DNA of 8,010 nucleotides from Porticoccaceae bacterium (GTDB lineage Bacteria; Pseudomonadota; Gammaproteobacteria; Pseudomonadales; Porticoccaceae), in NCBI GenBank assembly GCA_023229065.1, contig JALNZZ010000095.1:1-8010 (forward strand), in the 5' to 3' direction. Position 1 is the first letter of the stretch; each line of letters opens with the position of its first letter. Under the pieces are notes generated by a model, which was not told the DNA's origin, ran no database searches, and saw only the letters and a list, made by a program, of their open reading frames with translations. Below are positions 1 through 6,286 of the stretch, piece after piece. A program made the position numbers and the translations under genes.

Positions 1-809
1 CCTCTGGCCCGCAGCTTGCGCTCCTGGCGCTCCAGCTTGTGGCGCTCTTCCGGTGTAATGGACCAGTCCACGGCAACCTTCAGGTTGACCGCCTTGCAGA
101 GTTTTTTCACCTCGGCAGGCTCCAGCTCGATCCACTCACTGCTGCGTACAAAAGAAGGAATCTCCACACTGGCGTAGCGCACCCGCTTGAGCCGGCTGAC
201 CTCAACCCCCTGGGATTCCCACAGGCGACGCACTTCGCGGTTACGGCCTTCGGCAACCACCACTGAGAACCAGCGGTTAGTATTCCCCCCTTGCCCCACT
301 TTTACCCGCAGAAAGCGCGCTGGGCCATCGTCGAGAGTGACGCCCTCAGTGAGACGTTTGATCATGTCGTCGTCCACGGCCCCATGAACCCGCACGATGT
401 ACTCCCGCTCGACCTGGCTGGAAGGATGCATGAGCCGGTTGGCCAGCTCACCGTTATTGGTGAACAGCAGCAGGCCCGACGTATTGATGTCGAGACGGCC
501 CACCATCACCCAGCGCCCATTGGTAAGCCGTGGCAAGCGGGCGAACACCGTGGGCCGACCTTCGGGGTCTTCGCGACTGGAGATCTCGCCCTCGGGCTTG
601 TTATAGACAATCACCCGGATTCGTTCGCGGCGGTCCGGCACCTTTACTGGCCGGCCATCCACCTTGATTTCATCCCGGTGCTCTACGCGGTCGCCCAAGG
701 TGGCCACCTTGTCGTTGACGCTGACCCGGCCTGCTTCGATCCAGCGCTCCAGCTCGCGGCGCGAGCCCAGGCCGGCCTGGGCCAGCACTTTTTGCAATTT
801 TTCACTCAT
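1..809 (-). CDS. rluB: RluB, 23S rRNA pseudouridine synthase (C-terminus beyond left edge)
   Basis: This RsuA/RluB/E/F-family enzyme makes pseudouridine at E. coli position 2605 of 23S rRNA during assembly of the large ribosomal subunit in the cytoplasm. The visible 269 residues begin MSEKLQKVLAQAGLGSRREL, a typical S4 RNA-binding domain covering about residues 1-60. The catalytic domain follows and includes the signature GRLDINTSGLLL, whose Asp107 is the expected nucleophile. NREVRRLWESQGVEVSRLKR matches the C-terminal part of the fold. The end is very basic (EERHKLERQERKLRAR) and continues past position 1, as RluB proteins usually carry a charged tail. The start overlaps the scpB stop by 8 bases (ATGAGTGA) and has no good Shine-Dalgarno, which suggests translational coupling to scpB. 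RluB is preferred over RsuA, RluE and RluF because of the scpAB linkage and the sequence. Truncation is only by the window edge. Confidence 0.95.
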   Translation of the reverse strand, partial: MSEKLQKVLAQAGLGSRRELERWIEAGRVSVNDKVATLGDRVEHRDEIKVDGRPVKVPDRRERIRVIVYNKPEGEISSREDPEGRPTVFARLPRLTNGRWVMVGRLDINTSGLLLFTNNGELANRLMHPSSQVEREYIVRVHGAVDDDMIKRLTEGVTLDDGPARFLRVKVGQGGNTNRWFSVVVAEGRNREVRRLWESQGVEVSRLKRVRYASVEIPSFVRSSEWIELEPAEVKKLCKAVNLKVAVDWSITPEERHKLERQERKLRAR

Positions 810-1545
810 GGTCGTTAGGGGGCCTTCTTGTCAGGGGCAGGGTTACGATATTGCTGGCCATCGGGCTGCTGTCCGGGCTCGCTGGGGCAGTTTGTGACTT
901 CTCCTGTACGGATTGGTCAGCGTGTTCATTCGCGGTGTTTTCATCAGCAGGGTTCATGCTTTCATCAGCTCCCTCAGTGCTGTCAACACCAAAGTCCAGC
1001 GCCGCATTAAATTCGTCAAGATCGCGCAGTTCACCGAGCGGCGGCAGCTCGTCGAGACTTTTCAGATTGAAATAATCGAGGAACTGGCGTGTCGTAGCAT
1101 ACAGTGCCGGGCGTCCCGGTACATCCCGATGGCCCACCACCCTCACCCACTCGCGCTCCATCAGAGTGCGAATCAAATCGGAGCTCACTGCCACGCCGCG
1201 TACTTGCTCAATATCACCGCGGGTGATGGGCTGGCGATAGGCGATTAGCGCCAGGGTTTCCAACAAGGCGCGAGTATACTTCTTTGGTTTCTCCTCCCAG
1301 AGGCGAGCCACCCAGCGCGCCAGTTCTTGACGCACCTGAAAGCGGTAACCGCTGGCGGTTTCGCGCAGCTCGTAGCCGCGCTCCTGGCAATCCGCCTCCA
1401 GCTCGCTCAGCGCCGCAACAATGGCGTCCCGCTCGGGGCGATCATGTTCTTCAAAGAGCTCTTCGATACGCTGCAGGGTAAGAGACTCACCCGCTGCCAA
1501 CAGAGCACCCTCGATAATGGTTTTAAGACCAGGGCCGGTTAACAC
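802..1545 (-). CDS. scpB: ScpB, condensin-associated segregation protein B
   Basis: ScpB is the winged-helix (kite) subunit that binds ScpA in the Smc-ScpAB complex, which compacts and segregates the chromosome. From a GTG start the protein has 247 residues. It opens with the family's characteristic LK-IIEGALLAAGE segment and contains TRALLETLALIAYRQPITRG (about residues 91-110), then DIEQVRGV and GRPALYATT, covering the two winged-helix domains up to about residue 170. The last 60 residues are acidic and low in complexity, as in other gammaproteobacterial ScpB tails, and look disordered. An in-frame ATG 105 bases upstream would make 282 residues and overlap scpA by 68 bases. I reject it because the extra residues lie outside the family core and the GTG has a GAGGA ribosome site 8 bases away. 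The gene lies 37 bases after scpA and overlaps rluB. Confidence 0.93.
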   Translation of the reverse strand: MLTGPGLKTIIEGALLAAGESLTLQRIEELFEEHDRPERDAIVAALSELEADCQERGYELRETASGYRFQVRQELARWVARLWEEKPKKYTRALLETLALIAYRQPITRGDIEQVRGVAVSSDLIRTLMEREWVRVVGHRDVPGRPALYATTRQFLDYFNLKSLDELPPLGELRDLDEFNAALDFGVDSTEGADESMNPADENTANEHADQSVQEKSQTAPASPDSSPMASNIVTLPLTRRPPNDHE

Positions 1546-1553
1546 TGCTTGAA

Positions 1554-1558
1554 TCCTC
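1554..1558 (-). promoter_or_regulatory. Ribosome binding site deciding the scpB GTG start
   Basis: On the minus strand GAGGA stands 8 bases before the GTG at 1545, in the short gap after the scpA stop codon. It is well spaced, and it makes the GTG a better start than the ATG at 1650, which lies inside scpA. Confidence 0.65.
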
Positions 1559-1582
1559 GGCTGTGTGCCTGACAAGCGCCCA

Positions 1583-2431
1583 TCAAGGCGCGAGATCTGT
1601 CTCAGGGTCGACAACCCTGGACTTGACATGGATAGGGCCAAAAGGCTCATTCTGGATCAGCTGCACCAGGGACTCCTTGATCAGCTCGAGAATGGCCAGA
1701 AACGTCACCACGACACCCGCTCGCCCCTCAGAGAGCCTAAACAGTGACACAAAAGGCACAAACTGCCCGTGCTGCAGGCTTTCCAGCACCATCCCCATGC
1801 GCTCGCGGGTCGACAAGGGCTCCAGTTGGACCTGGTGGCTGCGAGTCATTTCTGTGCGCTTCAGCACATCGGCAAGGGCCATCAGGACCTGGCGCAAATC
1901 TACGTCCGGATGGGGTCGCTGACTGTCGATATCCGGCGCCTGGGCGCTGGCGAGATAAAAATCCCGCTCCTGGCGAGGCAAGGTATCCAGCTCCTCCGCT
2001 GCGGCCTTGAAACGCTCGTACTCCTGCAGGCGGCGGATCAGTTCAGCACGCGGATCCTCTTCATCGCCCTCTTCTTCCTGCTGACGCGGCAGCAACATGC
2101 GCGACTTGATCTCGGCGAGCATGGCAGCCATCAGCAAATATTCCGCTGCCAACTCGAAACTCATACTCTTCATCATCTCGATATAGGCCATGTACTGATG
2201 CGTAATGGCCGCTACATTGATGTCGAGAATATCGAGGTTCTGACGCTTGATCAGGTAGAGCAGCAGATCGAGCGGGCCTTCGAAAGCCTCCAGAATAACC
2301 TCGAGCGCTTCCGGCGGGATATAGAGGTCCTTGGGCAGCTCGGTCAGCTCCCGGCCATGAACTATGGCAAAGGGCATTTCTCCCTGGCGGGGGCGCGAGT
2401 CGGTGGTTTCCACTGTATCTGGCGTTGTCAT
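1583..2431 (-). CDS. scpA: ScpA, segregation and condensation protein A (kleisin)
   Basis: ScpA is the kleisin that bridges the Smc heads and binds ScpB in the bacterial condensin, acting at the nucleoid. The 282-residue protein shows the N-terminal Smc-binding signature EAFEGPLDLLLYLIKRQNLD (residues 48-67) and the following ITHQYMAYIEMM and ELAAEYLLMAAMLAEIKSRM segments. An acidic linker (QQEEEGDEEDPR, about 117-128) comes next, and the C-terminal winged helix includes VVVTFLAILELIKESLVQLI (241-260). The first 40 residues form an extension before the core, typical of gammaproteobacterial members (an LPKDLYIPPEALEV-like stretch). No clear Shine-Dalgarno precedes the ATG at 2431. Met19 (position 2377) is an alternative start, with GGAG only 2 bases ahead, which is too close to be ideal. 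scpB follows after 37 bases. Confidence 0.95.
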   Translation of the reverse strand: MTTPDTVETTDSRPRQGEMPFAIVHGRELTELPKDLYIPPEALEVILEAFEGPLDLLLYLIKRQNLDILDINVAAITHQYMAYIEMMKSMSFELAAEYLLMAAMLAEIKSRMLLPRQQEEEGDEEDPRAELIRRLQEYERFKAAAEELDTLPRQERDFYLASAQAPDIDSQRPHPDVDLRQVLMALADVLKRTEMTRSHQVQLEPLSTRERMGMVLESLQHGQFVPFVSLFRLSEGRAGVVVTFLAILELIKESLVQLIQNEPFGPIHVKSRVVDPETDLAP

Positions 2432-2463
2432 GTCAGTGGGCCGCGGGCTGTAAGGAAGTAGGC

Positions 2464-2492
2464 ATTATAACGTGAAAAGAGCGAGCCTGACG
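2464..2492 (-). promoter_or_regulatory. Candidate internal promoter for scpA-scpB-rluB
   Basis: The 87-base gap between yciO and scpA holds a perfect -10 box, TATAAT, on the minus strand at 2469-2464. The hexamer 17 bases upstream (2492-2487, CGTCAG) is a poor -35. The implied transcript would start about 25 bases before the scpA ATG. This would let the segregation genes be expressed apart from yciO. The perfect -10 is seen; promoter activity is inferred. Confidence 0.45.
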
Positions 2493-2518
2493 GCGGCCAC
2501 CAGCGGCAGCTGAAGCAG

Positions 2519-3139
2519 TCATTCAAAAGGGGTAAAATCTCCGACCCCGCGCCGTACCAACACCGGTACATCGCCGGTCAGATCCACCACCGTGGTGGGC
2601 TCCAGGCCACAGTAGCCACCATCCACAATCACATCCACGCGCTTTTCCAGCACGGTGCGGATATCGTCCGGATCAGTGAGCGGCAAGTCGTCGCCGGGCA
2701 GAATCAGGGTAACACTCATCATCGGCTCAGCCAGTTCTTCCAGCAGTGCCTGGGCTATCGGGTTGGCGGGCACTCGCAGACCGATAGTCTTGCGCTTGGG
2801 GTGCATCAGGCGACGGGGCACCTCAGAGGTGGCTTCCAGAATGAAGGTATAGGCTCCTGGCGTATTGGCTTTGAGCGTGCGAAAGATCTGGTTGTCCACC
2901 TTGGCATAAGTGGCCAGCTCCCCGAGATCGCGGCACATCAAGGTGAAGTTGTGATTTTTGTCGAGCTGACGAATCAGACGGATTCGGTCGAGGGCCGACT
3001 TGTCGCCCAACTGGCAGCCGAGCGCATAAGCTGAGTCAGTGGGGTAGACGATCACTCCGCCCTTGCGGACGATCTCTACGGCTTGACTGATCAGCCGTTG
3101 CTGGGGGTTGTCGGGATGAATATAAAAATTCTGGCTCAT
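2519..3139 (-). CDS. yciO: YciO, YrdC/Sua5-family protein (threonylcarbamoyl-AMP synthase-like)
   Basis: YciO is a paralogue of TsaC/Sua5, which makes threonylcarbamoyl-AMP for the t6A modification of tRNA; its own physiological role is less settled. The protein is 206 residues, the same length as I recall for E. coli YciO. The start MSQNFYIHPDNPQQRL is nearly that of the E. coli protein. Family motifs are VIVYPTDSAYALGC (residues 29-42), NFTLMCRDL (64-72), NTPGAYTFIL (92-101) and KTIGLRVPANPIAQALLE (117-134). Where TsaC has an S-x-N pair, this protein has S-V-T (142-144), which fits the YciO branch rather than the essential TsaC branch. The gene is first in the minus-strand group. In many relatives a PHP-domain gene (yciV/rnm) precedes it; here the divergent membrane-protein gene comes instead. 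A GAGG sequence 12 bases upstream is a weak ribosome site. Confidence 0.93.
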   Translation of the reverse strand: MSQNFYIHPDNPQQRLISQAVEIVRKGGVIVYPTDSAYALGCQLGDKSALDRIRLIRQLDKNHNFTLMCRDLGELATYAKVDNQIFRTLKANTPGAYTFILEATSEVPRRLMHPKRKTIGLRVPANPIAQALLEELAEPMMSVTLILPGDDLPLTDPDDIRTVLEKRVDVIVDGGYCGLEPTTVVDLTGDVPVLVRRGVGDFTPFE

Positions 3140-3170
3140 TAACTCGTTCCACCTCGGTCAGAGGCGCGTG

Positions 3171-3179
3171 ACTATAGCA
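3171..3179 (-). promoter_or_regulatory. Extended -10 promoter for yciO
   Basis: On the minus strand the sequence TGC-TATAGT is an extended -10 element (TGn followed by a five-of-six match to TATAAT). It lies about 32 bases before the yciO ATG. No good -35 hexamer stands 16-18 bases upstream, which extended -10 promoters tolerate. It probably drives the yciO-scpA-scpB-rluB group. Confidence 0.5.
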
Positions 3180-3210
3180 GAGAGAGGCGAAAAGCACCCG
3201 ATTGCTCTGC
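3177..3210. repeat. Spaced dyad GCAGAG...CTCTGC beside the yciO promoter
   Basis: Six-base inverted arms at 3177-3182 and 3205-3210 are separated by 22 bases. The left arm covers the TGC of the extended -10. It could be an operator, but arms this short arise by chance often. Confidence 0.25.
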
Positions 3211-3251
3211 ACTTTTACATCTCTTGGCTCCCAATCAGCCACCTCTCGGGC

Positions 3252-3257
3252 TAGAAT
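3252..3257 (+). promoter_or_regulatory. Possible -10 box for the plus-strand operon
   Basis: TAGAAT lies about 30 bases before the membrane-protein ATG in the 147-base divergent gap. The only -35-like hexamer nearby, TTGGCT at 3224-3229, is 22 bases away, which is too far for a standard sigma-70 promoter. A promoter for six genes must lie somewhere near here, but this box is only the best guess. Confidence 0.3.
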
Positions 3258-3286
3258 ATCGTCTCATTCGCAACACCACACCAATC

Positions 3287-4009
3287 ATGTCTGAAACCTC
3301 AACCCAGGCCAAGCCGCAAAAGGCTGAAAACCTGCTGGTCAACTTGCTGTTCAATATTATTATTCCCACCGTCATACTGACGAAGCTCAGTGGTGACAAC
3401 CATCTGGGAACCACCAACGGCATCCTTGTGGCGCTGGCCTTCCCCGTCTTGTACGGTGCCAGAGACATGATGGTCAGAGGCAAGGTCAACCTGTTTTCGG
3501 TACTTGGGGTCTTCAGTATCCTGCTTACCGGCGGCATCAGCCTGATGGGGCTCGACCCCCGTTACCTGGCCATCAAGGAGGCAGCCATCCCCGCCACCTT
3601 CGGCCTGGCGACACTGGTATCGTTGAAGACGCCTTACCCGCTGGTAAAAACGTTTATCTACAATGACACCATTCTCGACATTCCCACCATTGACCAGCGG
3701 CTGGCGGACAATGGTAATCGCCGCCCCTTCGAGCGACGCCTCGCCATGGCATCGATACTGGTGGCATCGTCCTTTTTCCTGTCATCCCTGCTCAATTACC
3801 TGCTGGCCATTATCATCGTCACTGCTCAGCCTGGTACAGTGGAATATAATGAACAGCTGGGTAAAATGACTGCCCTGAGCTTTCCGGTCATCGCCCTGCC
3901 CGCTACCCTGATGATGATGGGTGCCATGCTGTATCTGTTCAGTGGCATCACCCGCCTCACTGGTCTGGATCTCGAACACGTCATCAAACACCGACACAAG
4001 GACAAATAG
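3287..4009 (+). CDS. VC0807-like multi-spanning inner-membrane protein
   Basis: This 240-residue integral membrane protein resembles what I recall as the VC0807 family, whose function is unknown. Hydrophobic stretches lie near residues 16-34, 44-58, 68-88, 98-114, 152-180 and 196-222, so about six membrane segments are expected. The N-terminus is short and polar (MSETSTQAKPQKAE) and the C-terminus basic (HVIKHRHKDK). A conserved-looking loop follows the fourth segment (KTPYPLVKTFIYNDTI), then a charged stretch (RPFERRLA) before the fifth. The gene stands immediately before yciI, where the septation protein YciB/IspZ stands in many gammaproteobacteria. That protein is smaller (about 180 residues), so this is a positional counterpart rather than a clear orthologue. 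The start has no strong ribosome site; an in-frame TTG at 3224 would add 21 residues and looks unlikely. Membrane location is confident; function is not assigned. Confidence 0.85.
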   Translation: MSETSTQAKPQKAENLLVNLLFNIIIPTVILTKLSGDNHLGTTNGILVALAFPVLYGARDMMVRGKVNLFSVLGVFSILLTGGISLMGLDPRYLAIKEAAIPATFGLATLVSLKTPYPLVKTFIYNDTILDIPTIDQRLADNGNRRPFERRLAMASILVASSFFLSSLLNYLLAIIIVTAQPGTVEYNEQLGKMTALSFPVIALPATLMMMGAMLYLFSGITRLTGLDLEHVIKHRHKDK

Positions 4010-4011
4010 TC

Positions 4012-4311
4012 ATGTGGTACGCCATTATCAGCAGTGATGTGGAAAACAGTTTGCAACGGCGCCTCGCTGCCCGCCCCGCTCATTTGGCCCGCCTCGAGAC
4101 TCTCAAGGATGAAGGCCGGTTGCTGGTAGCTGGTCCCCACCCCGCCATCGACAGCGAAGAGCCCGGCGAGGCGGGATTCAGCGGCAGTCTGGTCATTGCC
4201 CGCTTCGATAGCCTCGACGCCGCTCAGCGCTGGGCCGATGCCGACCCCTACATCAGCGCCGGCGTCTATGCCAGTGTCGTGGTTAAACCTTTCAAAAAGG
4301 TTCTGCCCTGA
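4012..4311 (+). CDS. yciI: YciI family protein
   Basis: A 99-residue soluble protein of the YciI (YCII-related) family, a ferredoxin-like fold with a proposed catalytic His-Asp pair; its substrate is unknown. The match to E. coli YciI as I remember it runs the whole length: RLAARPAHLARLETLKDEGR (residues 17-36, with His24 the likely active-site residue), GRLLVAGPHPA, the ADADPY motif (75-80), GVY, and the VKPFKKVLP end. It starts two bases after the preceding stop codon, with AAGGA 9 bases before the ATG (3998-4002). This close spacing makes co-transcription with the membrane protein very likely. Confidence 0.94.
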   Translation: MWYAIISSDVENSLQRRLAARPAHLARLETLKDEGRLLVAGPHPAIDSEEPGEAGFSGSLVIARFDSLDAAQRWADADPYISAGVYASVVVKPFKKVLP

Positions 4312-4336
4312 CCGCCCCTCGCTACCAAGGTTTATC

Positions 4337-4945
4337 ATGCTGAGATTTTTGTTTGCCACCACCCTTGTCGCCCTGCCGGTTCTGGCTGCGGCGCAAACCC
4401 AGTACATCACCGATGAGCCGCGGGTCCCCTTGCGCGACTCCCCTTGCGCCACCTGTGCCACTGTGCACCCGGGGCTGGTAGCAGGGACGCCACTTACCGT
4501 TGTCGATAGCAAAGACGACTGGACGCAGGTCACGCTGGAGGAAGGTACCACAGGCTGGCTGCCCAGCCTCTACCTGAGCAGCGAGCAGGTGGCCACCGCA
4601 AACCTCGATGCCGACAGCCTGAGCCTGCACGATGAGAATATTCGCCTCAAAAACCAGCTCGCGGAGCTCGCCAGCGCCCATGAAGAGTTACAAGTGGAGC
4701 TGTCTATCGTGCGTAAGCTTTCCACCAATGCGCTGACTCTGCAGGAGCAGAATGAAGAGCTCATCAAGCGCAACCGTATACTGCAAAGCGATATCGATGT
4801 GCTCACCGCCAGCCGCGACCAGCTGGAGGGCGACAACCGCCAGCGCTGGTTCCTCTACGGCGGCCTGACGCTGTTCCTCGGCGCCCTCCTCGCTGTCCTG
4901 CTGCCGAGCCTGAAGCCACGCCGACGCTACTCGGAGTGGGGCTGA
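4337..4945 (+). CDS. Exported SH3b-domain protein, YgiM/TIGR04211 type
   Basis: A 202-residue envelope protein. A signal peptide (residues 1-20, MLRFLFATTLVALPVLAAAQ) is followed by a bacterial SH3 domain (about 22-85, ending GTTGWLPSLYLSSEQV). A coiled coil follows (about 93-168; heptad-like ENIRLKNQLAEL, EELQVELSIVRKL, NEELIKRNRILQ), then one membrane helix (171-190) and a short basic tail (KPRRRYSEWG). This order is that of the TIGR04211 SH3 family, to which E. coli YgiM belongs. The SH3b domain would lie in the periplasm, held by the C-terminal anchor; SH3b domains often bind peptidoglycan, but the ligand here is unknown. The start has AAGG 6 bases upstream. YgiM itself usually neighbours cca, so this setting differs. 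The SH3b domain carries an unusual CATC (Cys37, Cys40) coded over a 10-base direct repeat. Confidence 0.9.
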   Translation: MLRFLFATTLVALPVLAAAQTQYITDEPRVPLRDSPCATCATVHPGLVAGTPLTVVDSKDDWTQVTLEEGTTGWLPSLYLSSEQVATANLDADSLSLHDENIRLKNQLAELASAHEELQVELSIVRKLSTNALTLQEQNEELIKRNRILQSDIDVLTASRDQLEGDNRQRWFLYGGLTLFLGALLAVLLPSLKPRRRYSEWG

Positions 4946-4946
4946 C

Positions 4947-5531
4947 ATGAAGTGGCTAATGCAGCTGGCCCTGACCTTGCTGTTGATCAGTAGGGCCAGC
5001 CTCGCCCTGGCGGACAACCCCAGGGTGGTGATAGTGACAGATCTTGGCGACATCCACCTCGAACTCCACGCTGACAAGGCGCCACAAACTGTGGAGAACT
5101 TTCTGCAGTACGTGGATCGCTACTTCTACGACGGTATGCTGTTCCACCGGGTGGTCAAAGGGTTCATTATCCAGAGCGGTGGCCACACCTTCGACCTCAC
5201 TGCCAAGGAGACAGACGAGCCGGTGGTCAACGAGTCCGCCAACGGTCTGAAGAATCGGCGCGGCACCATCGCCATGGCTCGTCTCGCCGACCCGGACAGC
5301 GCCCGCTCCCAGTTCTACATCAACCTCGATAACAACACGACTCTCGACCCCAAGGGTGACAAACCCGGCTACACGGTTTTTGGCACTGTAACCGACGGTA
5401 TGGATGTGGCGGACGCTATCGGCAATGTGCCGGTACAGCACCTCCCACGCTTTCAGCACCTGCCTGTAGAGCCGGTGCAAATCCAGCGTATCCGCTTACT
5501 TGCGCAAAACGATGGAGACACAGAGTCATGA
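4947..5531 (+). CDS. Exported cyclophilin-type peptidyl-prolyl cis-trans isomerase
   Basis: A 194-residue cyclophilin that catalyses cis-trans isomerisation of proline peptide bonds. The N-terminal MKWLMQLALTLLLISRASLALA is a signal peptide with an A-x-A type cleavage site near residue 22, so it acts in the periplasm, like E. coli PpiA. Active-site residues known from cyclophilin A are recognisable: FHR at 66-68 (Arg68 catalytic), Phe73 and Gln76 in KGFIIQSGG, SQFYINL (121-127) and YTVFGTVTDGMDV (142-154). The tryptophan that gives human cyclophilin A its cyclosporin sensitivity is absent, as in many bacterial members. It begins one base after the SH3b stop codon and overlaps pdxJ by 4 bases, so it is mid-operon. 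The gene could be named ppiA, but I leave the symbol open because several exported paralogues may exist. Confidence 0.94.
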   Translation: MKWLMQLALTLLLISRASLALADNPRVVIVTDLGDIHLELHADKAPQTVENFLQYVDRYFYDGMLFHRVVKGFIIQSGGHTFDLTAKETDEPVVNESANGLKNRRGTIAMARLADPDSARSQFYINLDNNTTLDPKGDKPGYTVFGTVTDGMDVADAIGNVPVQHLPRFQHLPVEPVQIQRIRLLAQNDGDTES

Positions 5532-6286
5532 TCGACCTCAGCGTCAACCTTAATAAAATTGCCCTGATCCGCAACTCCCGGGAAGGAGATTACCCCTCTG
5601 TCCTTGCCTTTGCCGAGACTTGTATTGCCGCCGGCTGTGATGGCATCACGGTGCACCCGCGCCCCGACCAGCGCCATATCCGCCCCTCCGATGTGCGTGC
5701 CTTGGCAGCTCTGATTGAGCGCCACCCACAACTTGAGTTCAATATCGAGGGCAACCCTTTTGCTTCACCTCAAGGCAGCTATCCGGGTCTGCTGGCGTTG
5801 GTGGAGGAAACCAAGCCGCACCAGTGTACTTTGGTGCCGGACAGCAACAACCAGCTCACATCCGATCACGGTTTTGATCTAACCCGCTCTGGCGCGGAGC
5901 TCGAGCCGATCATTCGCCAACTCCAGGCATGGGGGGTGCGGATCAGCCTCTTTATGGATCCGGATCTGGAACAGATTCGCCTGGCCAAAGCCATTGGTGC
6001 CGATCGTATCGAGCTTTATACCGGCCCCTATGCTGCCGCCTGGGACCAACCTGACACGCTCGAAGCCCTCCATGAACGCTATCGACAAGCGGCGCAGCTG
6101 GCTGTCGACATCGGCCTCGGCGTCAACGCCGGGCACGATCTCAACCTGGACAATCTCACTCGCTTTGCCACCATTCCCGGGCTGCTCGAAGTGTCTATCG
6201 GCCACGCCCTCACCGTCGATGCACTGCGCCTCGGCATGGATAGCGCCGTGCGCGCTTACAAGGCACTGCTGGCCCAGGCTCGGTGA
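5528..6286 (+). CDS. pdxJ: PdxJ, pyridoxine 5'-phosphate synthase (divergent type)
   Basis: PdxJ condenses 1-deoxyxylulose 5-phosphate with 3-amino-2-oxopropyl phosphate to pyridoxine 5'-phosphate in the DXP-dependent vitamin B6 pathway. The 252-residue protein is a TIM barrel with DGITVHPRPDQRHIR (residues 38-52; His43 the likely acid/base), LEFNIEGNP (69-77, Glu70), CTLVPD (100-105), RISLFMDPD (138-146), DRIELYTGPYA (159-169), GLGVNAGHDL (196-205, His203) and LEVSIGHAL (220-228). The N-terminal VNLNKIALIRNSR replaces the VNIDHIATLRNAR of the E. coli enzyme, and about ten residues are added after Glu74. Both features are typical of the Xanthomonas/Bacteroidetes branch as I recall it. It overlaps the cyclophilin by ATGA and the next gene by GTGA. 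PdxJ normally lies next to recO/acpS, so this location is unusual; a second, canonical copy elsewhere is possible. Confidence 0.94.
   Translation: MIDLSVNLNKIALIRNSREGDYPSVLAFAETCIAAGCDGITVHPRPDQRHIRPSDVRALAALIERHPQLEFNIEGNPFASPQGSYPGLLALVEETKPHQCTLVPDSNNQLTSDHGFDLTRSGAELEPIIRQLQAWGVRISLFMDPDLEQIRLAKAIGADRIELYTGPYAAAWDQPDTLEALHERYRQAAQLAVDIGLGVNAGHDLNLDNLTRFATIPGLLEVSIGHALTVDALRLGMDSAVRAYKALLAQAR

Noticed and set aside
291..818. A 175-residue plus-strand frame over the rluB region
   Set aside because: It is the antisense shadow of rluB, whose minus-strand frame gives clear S4 and pseudouridine-synthase motifs.
1769..2461. A 230-residue plus-strand frame over scpA
   Set aside because: It is antisense to an unambiguous scpA, and its translation shows no family resemblance.
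2493..2518. GC-rich stretch after yciO as an intrinsic terminator
   Set aside because: The arms do not pair into a stable stem and no T run follows directly, so read-through from yciO to scpA is expected.
3036..3242. A small minus-strand frame reaching into the divergent gap
   Set aside because: It is out of frame with yciO, overlaps most of its N-terminus, and shows no ribosome site or recognisable motif.
3224..3286. Upstream TTG start for the VC0807-like protein
   Set aside because: The added residues are not hydrophobic or family-like, and the region is better explained as promoter and leader.
3826..4551. A 241-residue minus-strand frame over the membrane-protein, yciI and SH3b genes
   Set aside because: It crosses three recognisable genes on the other strand; high GC content produces such long antisense frames.
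4956..5480. A 174-residue minus-strand frame over the cyclophilin
   Set aside because: It is antisense to a gene with intact active-site motifs and has no start context of its own.
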